The notes below the pieces were generated by a model, which was not told the origin of the DNA, ran no database searches, and was given only the letters and a program-made list of their open reading frames with translations. This document shows positions 1 to 8,324 of a stretch of 64,000 bases of DNA, piece by piece. The stretch covers positions 62,001 through 126,000 of the forward strand of contig NZ_VFPQ01000001.1 in NCBI RefSeq assembly GCF_006716785.1, in the 5' to 3' direction. Position 1 is the stretch's first letter; each line of letters starts with the position of its first letter. Source of the DNA: Thermopolyspora flexuosa (GTDB taxonomy: Bacteria; Actinomycetota; Actinomycetes; Streptosporangiales; Streptosporangiaceae). Both the position numbers and the translations under genes were made by a program.

Positions 1-1
1 G

Positions 2-523
2 CAGGAGGCGATCGCGGCCCGGCGGGCCCGGCTCGCCGCGCTGCTGCGCGAGGAGGAGCTCGACCCCGACGCGCCGATCTCGCCGGACATGGCGGAGGTG
101 CTGCGCCACCTGCCCGCCGAGGGGTCCCGGCTCGCCGCCGTCGACCGCGGGCTGCTCACCCTGCTCGACACGGTGACCGAACCGGCGGCCCGCGAGCGCG
201 TGCTCACCCTGCTGCGCCCGCTCACCACGCCCGAGGCGGTCGCCCGCGGGCGCGAGCTCTACCGGCGGCTGGAGGAGCTCGCCGACGCCGACCCCGGCGA
301 CCCCCGGGTGGCCGAGCTCGCCGCCGACTTCGCCGCGAGCATCCCCGCCGAGCTGACCGGGTTCGCCGGGACCGCCGAGCCGGCCGACGGCCCGGGCGGC
401 GACGTCGGGAACGACGCCGCCGTCTGGCTGGACGCGATCACCGCCGAGCTCTCCCCGGCCCAGGCCGAGGTGGTCCGGCTCACCGTACGCAGGCTCGCCG
501 AGCGCCGGGAGGAGGGCCGCTGA
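2..523 (+). CDS. C-terminal part of a MerR-family transcriptional regulator (5' truncated)
   Basis: The reading frame is open from base 2 of the window, so the gene begins upstream and about 173 C-terminal residues are present; the first ATG inside (89) is not taken as the start. The sequence is all alpha-helical, acidic and alanine/leucine-rich, and has the layout of the effector-binding half of actinobacterial MerR regulators (a segment like ISPDMAEVLRHL followed by a second helical block). The DNA-binding winged helix would lie outside the window. The stop overlaps the ATG of the next gene (TGATG), so the two are co-translated. The family call rests on resemblance of the C-terminal half alone. 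Confidence 0.55.
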   Translation, partial: QEAIAARRARLAALLREEELDPDAPISPDMAEVLRHLPAEGSRLAAVDRGLLTLLDTVTEPAARERVLTLLRPLTTPEAVARGRELYRRLEELADADPGDPRVAELAADFAASIPAELTGFAGTAEPADGPGGDVGNDAAVWLDAITAELSPAQAEVVRLTVRRLAERREEGR

Positions 524-1371
524 TGGTACGGCTCGCGCGCCTGCTGGCGCTCCTCGTGCCCCCGGCCGAGGTGCTCGTCGTGGTGCTGCTGCTCACCGGG
601 GTGGAGCTGCCCATGCCGGTGATCGTCGCCGCCGAGTCGGCCGTCGCCACGGTCATCGTGGTGGAGGTGACGACCGCGTACCGCCTGTTCCGGGAGGAAC
701 GGCGGGCCGGGGCGGGCCGCCGGGCCGCCGCGGCGGCGGTGTGGCGCCGCCTGGTGCCCGAGCCGGCGCGCCGGGCCCTGGCGTTCGAGATGAAGGGCAC
801 GGCGAGCGTCGCGCTGTGGCTGCTGCGCCGCCGCGACGGGGTGCCGCCGGGCGCCACCGCCCTGCCGTACGCGGGGGAGCAGTGGCCGATGCTGCTCATC
901 CTCATCGGCGCGATGGCCGTCGAGGGGGTGGTGGTCGAGGTGCTGCTCGCCGCGTTCGACGTGGCCACGGCCATCCGGGTGGTGGTGATCGTGCTGCACG
1001 TCTACACGATCTGGCTGCTGCTCGCGGCCGGCGCGTCCTGCGCGGTGCGCCCGCACGTGGTGACCGGGGACACCCTGCGGATCCGGTACGGGGTCTTCCT
1101 CGACGTGTCCGTGCCCCGCGCGCTCATCACCTCGGTACGGCTCGCGCGGCGGCACGACGAGCCGCGGGTGGTGGCCGTCGCGGACGGCGGGCTCGCCGTC
1201 GCCGTCTCCTCGCGGACCAACGTGGAGCTGGAGCTCGCCGAGCCGATCACGGTGGCCCGTCCGCTCGGGGCCCGGGCCGAGGTCACCTCGATCCGCTTCT
1301 TCACCGCCGACCCGGCCCTCGCCGTCACCGCGCTCAGCGCGGGAAAGGCGCCATCTGACACCTACGAGTAA
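523..1371 (+). CDS. Integral membrane protein with C-terminal PH-like soluble part, unknown function
   Basis: This 282-residue protein starts at the ATG that overlaps the previous stop. Hydrophobic segments lie near residues 5-25, 28-50, 123-145 and 150-172. The last 100 residues are soluble and beta-rich (RIRYGVFLDVSVPRALITSV), as in the PH-like tails of several actinobacterial membrane proteins. No catalytic motif is visible. Coupling to a MerR-like regulator suggests that the regulator controls it or that both respond to the same signal. I do not recognise a named family. Confidence 0.7.
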   Translation: MVRLARLLALLVPPAEVLVVVLLLTGVELPMPVIVAAESAVATVIVVEVTTAYRLFREERRAGAGRRAAAAAVWRRLVPEPARRALAFEMKGTASVALWLLRRRDGVPPGATALPYAGEQWPMLLILIGAMAVEGVVVEVLLAAFDVATAIRVVVIVLHVYTIWLLLAAGASCAVRPHVVTGDTLRIRYGVFLDVSVPRALITSVRLARRHDEPRVVAVADGGLAVAVSSRTNVELELAEPITVARPLGARAEVTSIRFFTADPALAVTALSAGKAPSDTYE

Positions 1372-1471
1372 AGATTGTTAAGGGCGTATGCGGGCGGTGA
1401 CAAAGGTGCCTCAAGGGTCTTAGAGTCAACATTCACCACACTAACCGACTTTTGACCCTTGATCACTGTGC

Positions 1472-1490
1472 GATCTCTCACAGGGAGATC
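1472..1490. promoter_or_regulatory. Inverted repeat GATCTC-N7-GAGATC upstream of the MgtE-N protein
   Basis: Two perfect 6-base arms, GATCTC (1472-1477) and GAGATC (1485-1490), flank seven bases, 39 bases before the probable start codon at 1530. It could be an operator or a leader hairpin; no known factor is recognised. Confidence 0.3.
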
Positions 1491-1529
1491 ACGGACCCGA
1501 CGGCCTGTGCGACTAGGCGGGAGGCGAGC

Positions 1530-2300
1530 ATGCTGCCCGGTTGGATGATGCCGATCGACGAGCTCATCAACAACGTCCTCAGCGCCCCGCGTCACGAGGC
1601 AGCCCGCGTCCTCGTCGCCTTGCCTCCCGATCGGTTCGAGCCGGTGCTCCAGGCGATGCGGCTCGAGGACCTGATCCACGTGGCGATCGCCGCCCGGCCG
1701 AAGGAGCAGGCCGAGCTCATGTCACGGCTGTCCATCACCAAGATCCAGGACATGGTGCACGCGATGGCGCCGTCGTACGCGGCGACGTTGCTGTCGTCGC
1801 TGCCGCCCAAGCGCCTGGTGGCCGTGATGGAGGGCGTGTCCCCGCAGCACACCTCCGAGCTGCTGCGGGTCATGCCGGAGGAGCAGCGGGCGATCCTGCT
1901 CAGCTCGATGGACCGGCAGAACGCGGGCTCGCTGCTCGCCTCCAGCTACGAGCTCGACGTCGCACAGGTCCTGGCACGTACCAACGTCACCGTCTCCTCG
2001 CTCGGCGAGGGCCAAACCGACGCCCTGCTCGTCGGCATCTTCGGCCGGTACATCCTGCTCACCATCCACTACATCGACCAGGGCGAGTTCACCGCGCAGG
2101 ACCTGCAGAAGGCCGAGTCGCGGGCGCACGGCATGCAGGTGAGCGCGGTGCTCGCGGTCACCAACGCCCCGATCTCCTACGACGTCCAGGAGTACAAGCT
2201 CGACGCGATGCGGCGCGGCCGGGTCATCGACGTCGTCACCTGGACCGATCCCGGCCACGACGGCCAGCTCCAGCGCATGCTCGTCCAGCTCGTCCGCTGA
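1530..2300 (+). CDS. MgtE intracellular N-domain-like protein without a transport channel
   Basis: The ATG at 1530 is chosen because GGAGG lies 6-10 bases upstream; an in-frame start at 1452 has no such site. The product is 256 residues. Its first half consists of helical repeats of the MgtE N-domain type (ARVLVALPPDRFEPVLQAM, then ATLLSSLPPKRLVAVMEGV and ELLRVMPEEQRAILLSSM). The C-terminal 100 residues have an alternating beta/alpha pattern ending in RRGRVIDVVTWTDPG, which resembles a restriction-endonuclease-like fold but shows no complete catalytic set. There are no membrane segments, so it cannot be a magnesium channel. A sensing or scaffold role is an inference. Confidence 0.65.
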   Translation: MLPGWMMPIDELINNVLSAPRHEAARVLVALPPDRFEPVLQAMRLEDLIHVAIAARPKEQAELMSRLSITKIQDMVHAMAPSYAATLLSSLPPKRLVAVMEGVSPQHTSELLRVMPEEQRAILLSSMDRQNAGSLLASSYELDVAQVLARTNVTVSSLGEGQTDALLVGIFGRYILLTIHYIDQGEFTAQDLQKAESRAHGMQVSAVLAVTNAPISYDVQEYKLDAMRRGRVIDVVTWTDPGHDGQLQRMLVQLVR

Positions 2301-2330
2301 CCCTGCGCACCGGGCGGGTCGCCCGCGGCG

Positions 2331-2948
2331 TCAGCCGAGGGCGAACCCGCTCCGCAGCATGTCCAGGCCCGCCTCCAGCAGGCGGGACAGGTCGGCGTCC
2401 TCGTGCCGCAGCCACTGCTCGTACGCGCCCAGCGCGACGCCGAGCAGCGCCCAGGCGATCGCCTGCGGCGGGTGGTCGTCGGTACGCAGCCCCAGGCGCT
2501 CGGCCGCGTACTCGGCGATCACGTTCCGCCATGCCGCGTACCGGAGGATGGAGTGCGCCTGCAGGGCGGGCACGTACAGCAGCAGCCGCATGCGCTCGCG
2601 GTGCCAGTGGATCTCCTCCGGCGGCAGCCGGTTGAACTCGAGCACCGCGGCGCGCAGCGCCTCCATGAGCGGGGCGGACCGTGGCTGCCGGCGCAGGAAC
2701 TCCCGCAGGTCCGCAAGGCGCTGGTCGAAGTCGCCCCACAGCACGTCGTTCTTGGAGGGGAAGTAGCGGAAGAACGTCCTGCGCCCGATGCCGGCGGCAG
2801 CCGCGATGTCGTCGACGGTGGTGGCCTCGAAGCCCTGGTCACGGAAGAGCCGGATCGCCACGTGGGTCAGCTCCGCCGCGGTCGTCACGGGGCGTCTGCC
2901 CAGCCGGCCGGCCGGGCGCGAGGTGCCGTGCGGTGACGCCGAGCCCAC
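2331..2948 (-). CDS. mftR: TetR-family regulator of the mycofactocin type (MftR-like)
   Basis: The GTG at 2948 is taken as the start because AAAGGAAG precedes it by seven bases; a GTG at 2969 is possible. The 205-residue product has a TetR helix-turn-helix at about residues 20-68 (TVDDIAAAAGIGRRTFFRYF), followed by the SKNDVLWGDFD stretch, the conserved RMR of the ligand domain and a TVAW/AIAW-like block ending in YEQWLRHED. These features are those of MftR, the regulator of mycofactocin clusters. It is transcribed away from two mycofactocin-coupled dehydrogenases, which it probably controls together with itself. MftR is known to respond to long-chain acyl-CoA in mycobacteria; that this one does is inference. 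The usual neighbours mftA-F are not in the window. Confidence 0.75.
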   Translation of the reverse strand: MGSASPHGTSRPAGRLGRRPVTTAAELTHVAIRLFRDQGFEATTVDDIAAAAGIGRRTFFRYFPSKNDVLWGDFDQRLADLREFLRRQPRSAPLMEALRAAVLEFNRLPPEEIHWHRERMRLLLYVPALQAHSILRYAAWRNVIAEYAAERLGLRTDDHPPQAIAWALLGVALGAYEQWLRHEDADLSRLLEAGLDMLRSGFALG

Positions 2949-3324
2949 GTTGGGTCTTCCTTTCTGCACTGAGTGCCATTAGTGTCGGTGCAACGACAGA
3001 GGCGGATGACGTCGCCGACGTCCTTTCGACGTCGTCCTGAACCCGAGGAGCGTCCCATGTCCGTCCCTCTCCGACCGACCTCTCCCACGCCCTCGCCGAA
3101 GGACGCCGGGCCGCCGGCATAGCCACGGCCGCGTAGCCCTCGTCACCGCCCCCGTGCCGGAACGCGATCCCGAATCCTAGGCGGGTCGCGGCATGCCCGC
3201 ACGGCCGCCGCCGCTTTCCGAAGCGGACCATCGTCCCTGATCAATCCCCGAAACCCCCGTTCCGATCGACCCCGCACCCCGTGTCGCGGAGGTCGGTCAC
3301 GCAGCGCGACGCAAGGAGCACGGT
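2949..3324. promoter_or_regulatory. Divergent intergenic region between mftR-like gene and SDR genes
   Basis: This 376-base gap must hold promoters for both directions. CACT (2967-2970) and AGTG (2981-2984) form an inverted pair with ten bases between them, and GACGTC is repeated around 3009-3035; both are candidate operator elements. A 21-codon reading frame (3057-3122) has a good GAGGAG site, but its product is proline-rich and does not end in the GVY-type motif of mycofactocin precursors, so it is not called as a gene. Confidence 0.35.
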
Positions 3325-4128
3325 ATGGGACGTGTCGCAGGCAAGGTCGCCCTCATCACCGGTGCCGCCCGTGGCCAGGGCCGCAGCCATGCCGTACGGC
3401 TGGCGCAGGAGGGGGCCGACGTCATCGCGGTGGACATCTGCGGACCGATCCCGAACATCACCTATCCGCACGCCACCCCCGACGACCTCGCCGAGACGGT
3501 CAAGCAGGTCGAGGCGCTCGACCGGCGGATCGTCGCGGTGCATGCGGACGTGCGGGACCGCGACGCGCTCAAGCAGGCGATCGACACCGGGGTGGCCGAG
3601 CTGGGGCGGCTCGACATCGTGGTGGCGAACGCCGGTATCTGCATCATCAAGAGCTGGGACGAGGTCACGCCGGAGATCTGGCGCGACACCATCGACATCA
3701 ACCTCACCGGCGTGTGGAACACCGTCCAGCTCGCCGCGCCGCACCTGATCGCCGCCGGGGGCGGGTCGATCATCATCACCAGCTCGGCCGCCGGCCTGAA
3801 GGGCCTGCCGTTCCTCGCCCCGTACGCCGCCTCCAAGCACGGCCTCGTCGGGTTGATGCGCGTCTTCGCCCACGAGCTCGCCCAGCACAACATCCGGGTC
3901 AACACCGTGCACCCCACCGGCGTGCGCACCCCGATGGGCGAGGGCGGCGGGCTCACCGAGCTGCTCGCGAAGAACCCGCGGCTCGGCGGCATGTTCACCA
4001 ACAGCCTGCCCATCGAGGCCACCGAGCCGGAGGACATCAGCAACGCGGTGCTGTTCCTCGCCTCCGACGAGTCCCGCTACGTCACCGCGCACACCCTGAC
4101 CGTGGACGCCGGTAACACCCAGTACTGA
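3325..4128 (+). CDS. Mycofactocin-coupled SDR family dehydrogenase (copy 1)
   Basis: The 267-residue enzyme starts at an ATG preceded by AAGGAG. It has the SDR dinucleotide motif TGAARGQG (12-19), Ser around 153 and the catalytic pair Tyr167/Lys171 (YAASK). Between the first strands it carries the extra loop at about residues 40-67 (PHATPDDLAETVKQVEAL), which marks SDR enzymes thought to hold NAD(H) tightly and pass electrons to mycofactocin. The substrate is an alcohol or ketone that cannot be named from the sequence. It is the first gene of a probable four-gene run with a close paralogue directly downstream, and lies opposite an MftR-like regulator. Confidence 0.85.
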   Translation: MGRVAGKVALITGAARGQGRSHAVRLAQEGADVIAVDICGPIPNITYPHATPDDLAETVKQVEALDRRIVAVHADVRDRDALKQAIDTGVAELGRLDIVVANAGICIIKSWDEVTPEIWRDTIDINLTGVWNTVQLAAPHLIAAGGGSIIITSSAAGLKGLPFLAPYAASKHGLVGLMRVFAHELAQHNIRVNTVHPTGVRTPMGEGGGLTELLAKNPRLGGMFTNSLPIEATEPEDISNAVLFLASDESRYVTAHTLTVDAGNTQY

Positions 4129-4235
4129 TCCGCGTACGAAACCGACAGCGACCCGAGCCGCACCCCCTGGAACCCGAGCGAGAGACCGCAGGACCACATT
4201 CCCCCGCAATTCCCCCGCAGCGAAGGAGGCGCGAG

Positions 4236-5063
4236 ATGGGACGCGTTTCGGGCAAGGTCGCCTTCATCACCGGTGCCGCCCGTGGCCAGGGCCGCAGCCA
4301 CGCGGTACGGCTGGCGCAGGAGGGCGCCGACATCATCGCGGTGGACATCTGCCGCCAGATCGACACCGTCCCCTACCCGATGGCCACGCCGGACGACCTC
4401 GCCGAGACCGTCAAGCAGGTCGAGGCGCTCGACCGGCGGATCGTCGCCGTCGAGGCCGACGTGCGCGACCACGACGCGCTCCAGGCGGCCGTCGACCGGG
4501 GCGTGGCCGAGCTGGGGCGGCTCGACATCGTGGTGGCGAACGCCGGCATCGCCTCGCACGGCTCGGCCGAGGAGATGAGCCTGCAGACCTGGCAGGACAT
4601 GATCGACGTCAACCTCACCGGGGTGTGGCTCACCGCCAAGGTCGCCATCCCGCACCTCAAGGCGGCGGGCGGCGGCTCGATCATCATCACCAGCTCGGCC
4701 GCCGGGCTCCAGGCGTACGCGAACGTGTCCCACTACGTCGCGGCGAAGCACGGGGTGGTCGGCCTCATGCGCACCCTCGCCCTGGAGCTGGGGCCGCACA
4801 ACATCCGGGTGAACAGCATCCACCCGACCCAGGTCGACACCCCGATGATCATGAACGAGCCGACGTACCGGCTGTTCATGCCCGACGCGGAGAACCCGAC
4901 CCGGGAGGACTTCGCGCCGGTGTCGCAGGCGATGCACGCGCTGCCGACGCCCTGGATGGACCCGGTCGACATCAGCAACGCGGTGCTGTTCCTCGCCTCC
5001 GACGAGGCCCGGTACATCACCGGCGTCACGCTGCCCGTCGACGCCGGAGCCGTCATCAAGTAG
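4236..5063 (+). CDS. Mycofactocin-coupled SDR family dehydrogenase (copy 2)
   Basis: This 275-residue paralogue of the preceding gene keeps TGAARGQG (12-19), the insertion loop and Tyr167/Lys171 (YVAAK). The first 35 codons and the loop are nearly identical in the two copies, while the substrate-side segments (residues 105-125 and 195-235) differ, as expected of a tandem duplication followed by substrate divergence. AAGGAGGCG precedes the ATG. The gap to copy 1 is 107 bases and holds no gene. It probably oxidises a related alcohol with bound NAD. Confidence 0.85.
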   Translation: MGRVSGKVAFITGAARGQGRSHAVRLAQEGADIIAVDICRQIDTVPYPMATPDDLAETVKQVEALDRRIVAVEADVRDHDALQAAVDRGVAELGRLDIVVANAGIASHGSAEEMSLQTWQDMIDVNLTGVWLTAKVAIPHLKAAGGGSIIITSSAAGLQAYANVSHYVAAKHGVVGLMRTLALELGPHNIRVNSIHPTQVDTPMIMNEPTYRLFMPDAENPTREDFAPVSQAMHALPTPWMDPVDISNAVLFLASDEARYITGVTLPVDAGAVIK

Positions 5064-5107
5064 TCCGCACAGGGGCACGGCCACGGACCGCGAGGAGGAG
5101 CAGCCGG

Positions 5108-6019
5108 ATGGCAGGTGAGGATCTCGCCCGCACGCGCGAACGGGTCGCCGCCCGTCTCGTCGGCCGCGAGCGCGAGCTCGAGCTCGTCCTCGCGGCCGTG
5201 GCCGCCGGCCGGGACATCGTGCTGGAGGGGCCGCCGGGGGTCGGCAAGACGACGATGCTCCAGGCGATCACCGAGGAGTGGGGCATCCCGCTCGTGCTCG
5301 TCGAGGGCAACGCCGACCTCACCCCGGCGAAGCTGATCGGCCACCACAACCCGGCGCGGGTGCTGCAGGAGGGCTACGACGCCGACAACTTCGTGCCCGG
5401 GCCGCTCGTGCAGGCGATGCGCGACGGCGGGTTCCTCTACATCGAGGAGTTCAACCGCGCGCCCGACGACGTGATCAACACGCTGCTCACCGCGATGGCC
5501 GAGCGCCGGATCGCGGTGCCGCGCGTCGGCGTGGTGCAGGCCAGGCCGACCTTCCGGGTGATCGCCTCGATGAACCCGTACGACAACGTGGGCACCACCC
5601 GGCTGTCCACCAGCGTGCACGACCGGCTCAACCGGCTCGCCATCGGCTACCAGGACGCCGCGGCCGAGCGGGGCGTGGTCGCGCTGCGCACCGGCGCCTC
5701 GGGCCCGCTCGAGGACCGGCTCGCCGACGACGCGGTGGCGGTCACCCGGGCCACCCGCGAGCACCCGGACGTACGGCAGGGCAGCAGCGTGCGCGGCGCG
5801 ATCGACCTCGTGCTCGTGGCCCGGCAGCTCGCCGCGCTGCGCGGCGTGCGCGACCCCGGCGACGACGCGTATCCCGCGCTCGTGCACGACGCCATGGTGG
5901 TCGCGCTCTCCGGGCGCATCCACCTCGACGAGGCGGCCGAGGCCACGCCCGAGCAGGTGCTCAAGGAGATCTGGGAGGATCACTTCCTGCTGCGGCCGTC
6001 CGCCGCCGCGCCCGGTTGA
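5108..6019 (+). CDS. MoxR-type AAA+ ATPase
   Basis: The ATG at 5108 follows GAGGAGGAG and gives 303 residues. Walker A is GPPGVGKT (41-48), Walker B with the sensor region is FLYIEEFNRA (109-118), and the arginine-finger region follows a typical SMNPYDN stretch. MoxR ATPases act with VWA-domain partners to activate or insert cofactors into enzymes. In some actinobacteria a MoxR/VWA pair activates nicotinoprotein alcohol dehydrogenases that use mycofactocin, so its place after two mycofactocin-coupled SDR genes is meaningful. The VWA partner follows in the same reading frame after a single TGA. Confidence 0.85.
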   Translation: MAGEDLARTRERVAARLVGRERELELVLAAVAAGRDIVLEGPPGVGKTTMLQAITEEWGIPLVLVEGNADLTPAKLIGHHNPARVLQEGYDADNFVPGPLVQAMRDGGFLYIEEFNRAPDDVINTLLTAMAERRIAVPRVGVVQARPTFRVIASMNPYDNVGTTRLSTSVHDRLNRLAIGYQDAAAERGVVALRTGASGPLEDRLADDAVAVTRATREHPDVRQGSSVRGAIDLVLVARQLAALRGVRDPGDDAYPALVHDAMVVALSGRIHLDEAAEATPEQVLKEIWEDHFLLRPSAAAPG

Positions 6020-6043
6020 AGGGAGGCCGAGGCGGACTCGCCG

Positions 6044-7033
6044 CTGAGCCGCGACGGCCGGGGCCCGCTCGGCCGGCGGAACCGCGCGCTGCGTCCGCTG
6101 CGGCGCAAGCCCAAACAGCTCACCGAACGGCCGACCGTGTTCGAGGCCGTGCCCGACGGCGGGAGCGCCCGCGGCGGCATCGTGCTGCGCGCCCGGCCCG
6201 GCCGCGCCGGTACGGCGGCGCCGCCCCGCCGCGGCGCGAGCGCGCCGGGCGCCACCGACGAGACCGCCGAGATCGTGCCGCTCGACACCGGCGGCGCGGG
6301 CGTCGACCCGGCCGTGCGCGCCCGCGCCCGAGAGATCGCCGCCCGGCTCGCCGTACCGCGGCCGCGCACCGGCCGCACCGCCCGCCCCGGCACCGGTGCC
6401 CTGGCGAGCCTGCCGTACCGGGGCGACGCGGACGAGATCGACGTCGACCGCACCCTGGAGCGGCTGACCGAGCGGCCCCTCCCCGAGGACGAGGACGTCG
6501 TCGTCCGCGACCGGGTCCGCACCCGCCGCGCGGTCGTGCTCGCCGTCGACGTGTCCGGGTCGATGAAGGGGGAGCGCATCCGTACCGCCGCCGCGACCGT
6601 CGGCGCGCTCGCCGCCGAGCTGCACCGCGACGCCCTCGCCGTGATCGCGTTCTGGTCAGACGCCGCGATCCTGCTCCGGCTCGGGCACCCGGTGCGGCCA
6701 CTGGAGCTGCTCGACACCCTGCTGCGGCTGCCCGCGCGCGGCCTCACCAACGTGTGCTTCCCCCTCGACCTCGCCGCCCGCGAGCTCGCCCGCGTCCCCG
6801 CCCGGGACGCCCGGGTGCTGCTGCTGTCCGACTGCGTGCACAACGCCGGCCCCGACCCCCGCCCGGCCGCGGCCCGGCTCCCCCGGCTCGACGTGCTCCT
6901 CGACACCGGCGAGGAGCACGACCTCGAGCTCGCCCGCGACCTCGCCCGGCTCGGCCGCGGCACCCTCCACCCCATCCCCGGCCACCGCGCCGTCGCCCCC
7001 GCGCTGAGCGCCCTGTTCCGCGCGAGCGCGTGA
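6044..7033 (+). CDS. VWA-domain protein, partner of the MoxR ATPase
   Basis: The von Willebrand A domain has a complete MIDAS motif, DVSGS, at residues 138-142 counted from the GTG at 6137, then a conserved Thr (GLTNV) and Asp (LSDC). The first 100 residues are arginine- and proline-rich and probably unstructured. The start is unclear. The frame is open back to the stop of the ATPase gene (6017-6019), yet the only conventional start is the GTG at 6137, which lacks a ribosome site. The frame from 6038 reads as basic protein, and a CTG at 6044 with GAGGCGGA seven bases upstream is given here as a possible start. It would work with the MoxR ATPase to activate a dehydrogenase. Confidence 0.75.
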   Translation: MSRDGRGPLGRRNRALRPLRRKPKQLTERPTVFEAVPDGGSARGGIVLRARPGRAGTAAPPRRGASAPGATDETAEIVPLDTGGAGVDPAVRARAREIAARLAVPRPRTGRTARPGTGALASLPYRGDADEIDVDRTLERLTERPLPEDEDVVVRDRVRTRRAVVLAVDVSGSMKGERIRTAAATVGALAAELHRDALAVIAFWSDAAILLRLGHPVRPLELLDTLLRLPARGLTNVCFPLDLAARELARVPARDARVLLLSDCVHNAGPDPRPAAARLPRLDVLLDTGEEHDLELARDLARLGRGTLHPIPGHRAVAPALSALFRASA

Positions 7034-7069
7034 GGCCGCCCGGCCGTCACCGGAACACCCGCGAAAGCG

Positions 7070-7825
7070 TCACAACCACCCGCGGCGGTGGGCGAGGATC
7101 GCCGCCTGGAACCGGCTCGTGGTGCCGAGCAGGGCGAGCAGCTCGCTCACGCGCCGGGAGTACGTGCGAAGCGACAGGCCCAACCGTGCGGCGGCGGCAT
7201 GGTCGGGCAGGCCGTCGTGCATGCAGGCCAGGATCGGGACCAGGTGCGCGGGCGGCCCGCCGGCGTCGCGGACGGCGGGGTTGTCGCCGCCGTTCCACGC
7301 GTCGCGGTGCAACCGGGTCAGGGCGGCCACCACGATGGGGTCGCGGACGAGGAGCATGCCGTTGAACATGGCGTGCTGGTCGAGCGCGAGCACGGCCGCC
7401 GCACGGTCGAACACCGTCAGCCGGAACGGGATCTTCTCGATCAGACGGGCCTGGCTGCCCGACCGCCACTGGATGGTGTCGATCCCCGAGTCGCAGGCGA
7501 GTCCGCGCGGAGTGGTGATCTGGCGTACGACGGGGATTCTGGCGACCGCCAGGCGCATCCAGTCGGCCGCATTCGTGACCATGCGCTCTGAGATGCCCCG
7601 GTTCAAGCAGAGTGAGAGGTCGTCGAAGGTCAGCAGTTCCCGGCGGGTGGCGGCGACGAGCCGCATGACCACGGTCCCCACCTTGGCCGCAGGTATCACC
7701 TGGGCCGGTGGCCGGACGCCCCGCGCCGCGTAGAAGGCGGACTCCGCCAAGGCCTCGCCGACCGTTTCCCGCGCCGCGGCCCGCGCCTCGGCCTGCCGCT
7801 GATCGTCAGCCGGTGACCGTGCCAT
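7070..7825 (-). CDS. Helix-turn-helix (LuxR-like) transcriptional regulator
   Basis: The ATG at 7825 is chosen because GAGGAGGG lies five bases upstream; an earlier ATG at 7867 has none. The 251-residue protein has a helical N-terminus, a mixed central sensor part (about 60-175) and a C-terminal helix-turn-helix (DHAAAARLGLSLRTYSRRVSELLALLG) of the LuxR kind found in actinobacterial regulators with a phospholipase-D-like sensor. It lies opposite the first of two secreted-protein genes and shares a 150-base upstream region with it. A fragment of its 5' end is repeated between those two genes, so regulator and target were duplicated together. Confidence 0.65.
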   Translation of the reverse strand: MARSPADDQRQAEARAAARETVGEALAESAFYAARGVRPPAQVIPAAKVGTVVMRLVAATRRELLTFDDLSLCLNRGISERMVTNAADWMRLAVARIPVVRQITTPRGLACDSGIDTIQWRSGSQARLIEKIPFRLTVFDRAAAVLALDQHAMFNGMLLVRDPIVVAALTRLHRDAWNGGDNPAVRDAGGPPAHLVPILACMHDGLPDHAAAARLGLSLRTYSRRVSELLALLGTTSRFQAAILAHRRGWL

Positions 7826-7973
7826 TGTCACCCTCCTCACCCGAAACGCCGGGGCGCGGTCGTTCATGGTTCAACCACTGGCGCGTTCACGTCACGACAC
7901 CCATCGACCACAAAGCGTAGTCATACGCTGACGGCTGCCGAAAGGCGATGGATGAACGAACAGAGAGGACACC

Positions 7974-8318
7974 ATGCGCAAGAGGTCAACAGCACCGGTG
8001 CGCGCACTCGCCACCGGCGTCGTCGCCGCTGCGGCCCTGGCCGCGCTGACCGCGGTCCCGGCCGAGGCGATCGTCATGCGTCCCCCCGGCCCCAACGAGG
8101 ATTGCGTCACCGGTGCCGATGGGACCCATGTCGGCTGGGCCCAGTGCACGAACAACGGCCGGCGCACGATCAGGTTCAGGGGCGTGATCGTCTGCGGCTG
8201 GTGGCCCGACCGCTACACCGAGTGGAAGGTCCTCGGCCCAGGCCAAACCGGTCGGGTCAGGGGCGAGTGCGGCGGCAGTGGGGTCGGCGGCGTCGGCATC
8301 GACGTCCGCGACGATTAG
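7974..8318 (+). CDS. Small secreted protein of unknown function (copy 1)
   Basis: The product has 114 residues: a signal peptide with basic start MRKRS, a hydrophobic alanine-rich core and a cleavage site near residue 32 (PAEA). The mature part is about 80 residues with four cysteines (EDC, AQC, IVC, GEC) and a valine/glycine-rich end (GVGGVGIDVRDD), consistent with a small beta-sandwich held by two disulfides. GAGAGGACACC precedes the ATG. It is followed by a paralogue with the same leader but a different mature sequence. Function is unknown; the pattern fits an exported effector or envelope protein. Confidence 0.75.
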   Translation: MRKRSTAPVRALATGVVAAAALAALTAVPAEAIVMRPPGPNEDCVTGADGTHVGWAQCTNNGRRTIRFRGVIVCGWWPDRYTEWKVLGPGQTGRVRGECGGSGVGGVGIDVRDD

Positions 8319-8324
8319 TCGCCC

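Noticed and set aside
3057-3122. 21-codon frame with good ribosome site as a mycofactocin precursor (mftA)
   Set aside because: The product is proline-rich and does not end in the conserved IDG-C-GVY-type sequence, and no radical SAM gene mftC is nearby.
4625-5107. Long N-terminal extension of the MoxR ATPase
   Set aside because: The extension is a shadow of the second SDR gene; the ATG at 5108 has a strong ribosome site and a family-typical N-terminus.
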